Source: an uncultured Actinoplanes sp.
Lineage (GTDB): Bacteria; Actinomycetota; Actinomycetes; Mycobacteriales; Micromonosporaceae
Direction of reading: 5' to 3'
Assembly: GCA_934667465.1 (NCBI GenBank)
Contig: CAKUMG010000375.1
Span: 1 to 6,240, forward strand
DNA: 6,240 nucleotides
In this document: positions 6,058 to 6,240 of the stretch, in pieces
How the letters are laid out: every line of letters starts with the position of its first letter
Position numbering within the stretch: position 1 is the stretch's first letter
Notes under the pieces: model-generated
Databases searched by the model: none
The model's input: only the letters and a program-made list of their open reading frames with translations
Told to the model about the DNA's origin: nothing
Program-made: the position numbers and the translations under genes

Positions 6058-6142
6058 CTTCCCCACCAGCTTCCGCCTCCCGGCCGACTTCCGTCCCGCC
6101 GCTGGCTTCCGCCTTCCCCGCCGGCTTCCGCGGCCCCCTGCC
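6058..6142. repeat. Imperfect tandem repeat, about 18 nt per unit, four units plus a short one
   Basis: CTTCCG recurs at 6070, 6088, 6106 and 6125, giving units of 18, 18, 19 and 18 nt. A shortened unit CTTCCCCACCAG is at 6058. Unit bodies vary but stay pyrimidine-rich (such as CTTCCGTCCCGCCGCTGG). One frame of the opposite strand reads as a short Lys/Arg/Gly/Ala-rich repetitive peptide, but I see no ribosome binding site or family match. The tract sits between the terminator and the tRNA promoter. Confidence 0.6.
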
Positions 6143-6170
6143 ATGGGCGGACACGCTGGGCGGTATCCGG

Positions 6171-6201
6171 TTGGCAGGGCTTCGGGGCGTGCTGCTACAG
6201 T
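6171..6201 (+). promoter_or_regulatory. Probable promoter of the tRNA gene
   Basis: TTGGCA (6171-6176) resembles the -35 TTGACA, and TACAGT (6196-6201) fits the -10 TANNNT. The 19-nt spacer is a little long. Initiation near 6208 would begin about 6 nt before the mature tRNA 5' end at 6214, a normal distance for a bacterial tRNA transcript. Confidence 0.5.
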
Positions 6202-6213
6202 TCTCCTCACTGA

Positions 6214-6240
6214 GCCCCCGTAGCTCAGGGGATAGAGCGT
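6214..6240 (+). tRNA. tRNA-Arg, 5' 27 nt only (cut by the right edge)
   Basis: GCCCCCG (6214-6220) is a 7-nt acceptor strand, TA are positions 8-9, and GCTC/GAGC (6223-6226/6235-6238) forms the D stem around loop AGGGGATA. The A in the GGATA part of the loop sits at position 20, an arginine identity base, and this 5' half is typical of actinobacterial tRNA-Arg. A tRNA-Arg gene next to argS is also known in other actinobacteria. The anticodon is outside the window, so the isoacceptor cannot be named and the identity is strong inference rather than proof. Confidence 0.85.

Noticed and set aside
5447..6154. A 235-codon minus-strand open frame across the GlsB and CsbD genes and the terminator
   Set aside because: It runs through two strong plus-strand genes and a terminator hairpin. 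Its Ala/Glu/Gly-rich sequence shows no domain.
5983..6210. A 75-codon minus-strand frame with Lys/Arg-rich repeats (GRRKPAAGRKSAGRRK)
   Set aside because: The peptide repeats come from the 18-nt DNA repeats. No start signal is seen, and the frame runs through the tRNA promoter and the terminator, so I report only the DNA repeat.

Overview
The window looks like chromosomal DNA from a high-GC actinobacterium, most likely a member of the Micromonosporaceae (Actinoplanes-like). Three things point there: very strong G/C at third codon positions, a GTG start and ATGA-type gene overlaps, and the conserved actinobacterial order argS-lysA-hom. The family-level placement is inferred from how the proteins read, not from a search.

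Left half, minus strand (1-3710): a tightly packed operon read right to left, argS (arginyl-tRNA synthetase), lysA (diaminopimelate decarboxylase) and hom (homoserine dehydrogenase). Only the first 220 codons of hom are inside the window. argS and lysA are separated by 3 nt, and lysA and hom overlap by 4 nt. LysA makes lysine from meso-diaminopimelate, and Hom commits aspartate semialdehyde to threonine and methionine. The operon therefore joins two branches of the aspartate family to arginine tRNA charging. In related genomes thrC and thrB usually follow hom, which would be off the left edge.

Centre, plus strand (3807-5281): two translationally coupled membrane-anchored proteins, DUF3105 followed by DUF305, divergent from argS across a 96-nt spacer. 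Each has one N-terminal membrane segment and an extracytoplasmic domain rich in conserved His, Met, Glu or Cys. The pair ends at a perfect 15-bp GC-rich hairpin. Its biochemical function is not established. Metal handling at the cell surface is the most reasonable inference and rests mainly on the DUF305 family.

Right part, plus strand (5462-5993): two small stress-type genes, a GlsB/YeaQ/YmgE three-helix membrane protein and a CsbD-like hydrophilic protein. Both have strong ribosome binding sites, no terminator lies between them, and a second strong hairpin follows. After that come about 85 nt of imperfect 18-nt repeats, a likely promoter, and the first 27 nt of a tRNA gene. The acceptor and D-arm read as tRNA-Arg.

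Most of the window is ordinary housekeeping sequence. The least understood part is the DUF3105-DUF305 pair with its highly basic N-terminal tail. Next in interest is the compact argS/DUF3105 divergent spacer, where argS may be leaderless. I see no phage, transposon, CRISPR or defence system here.
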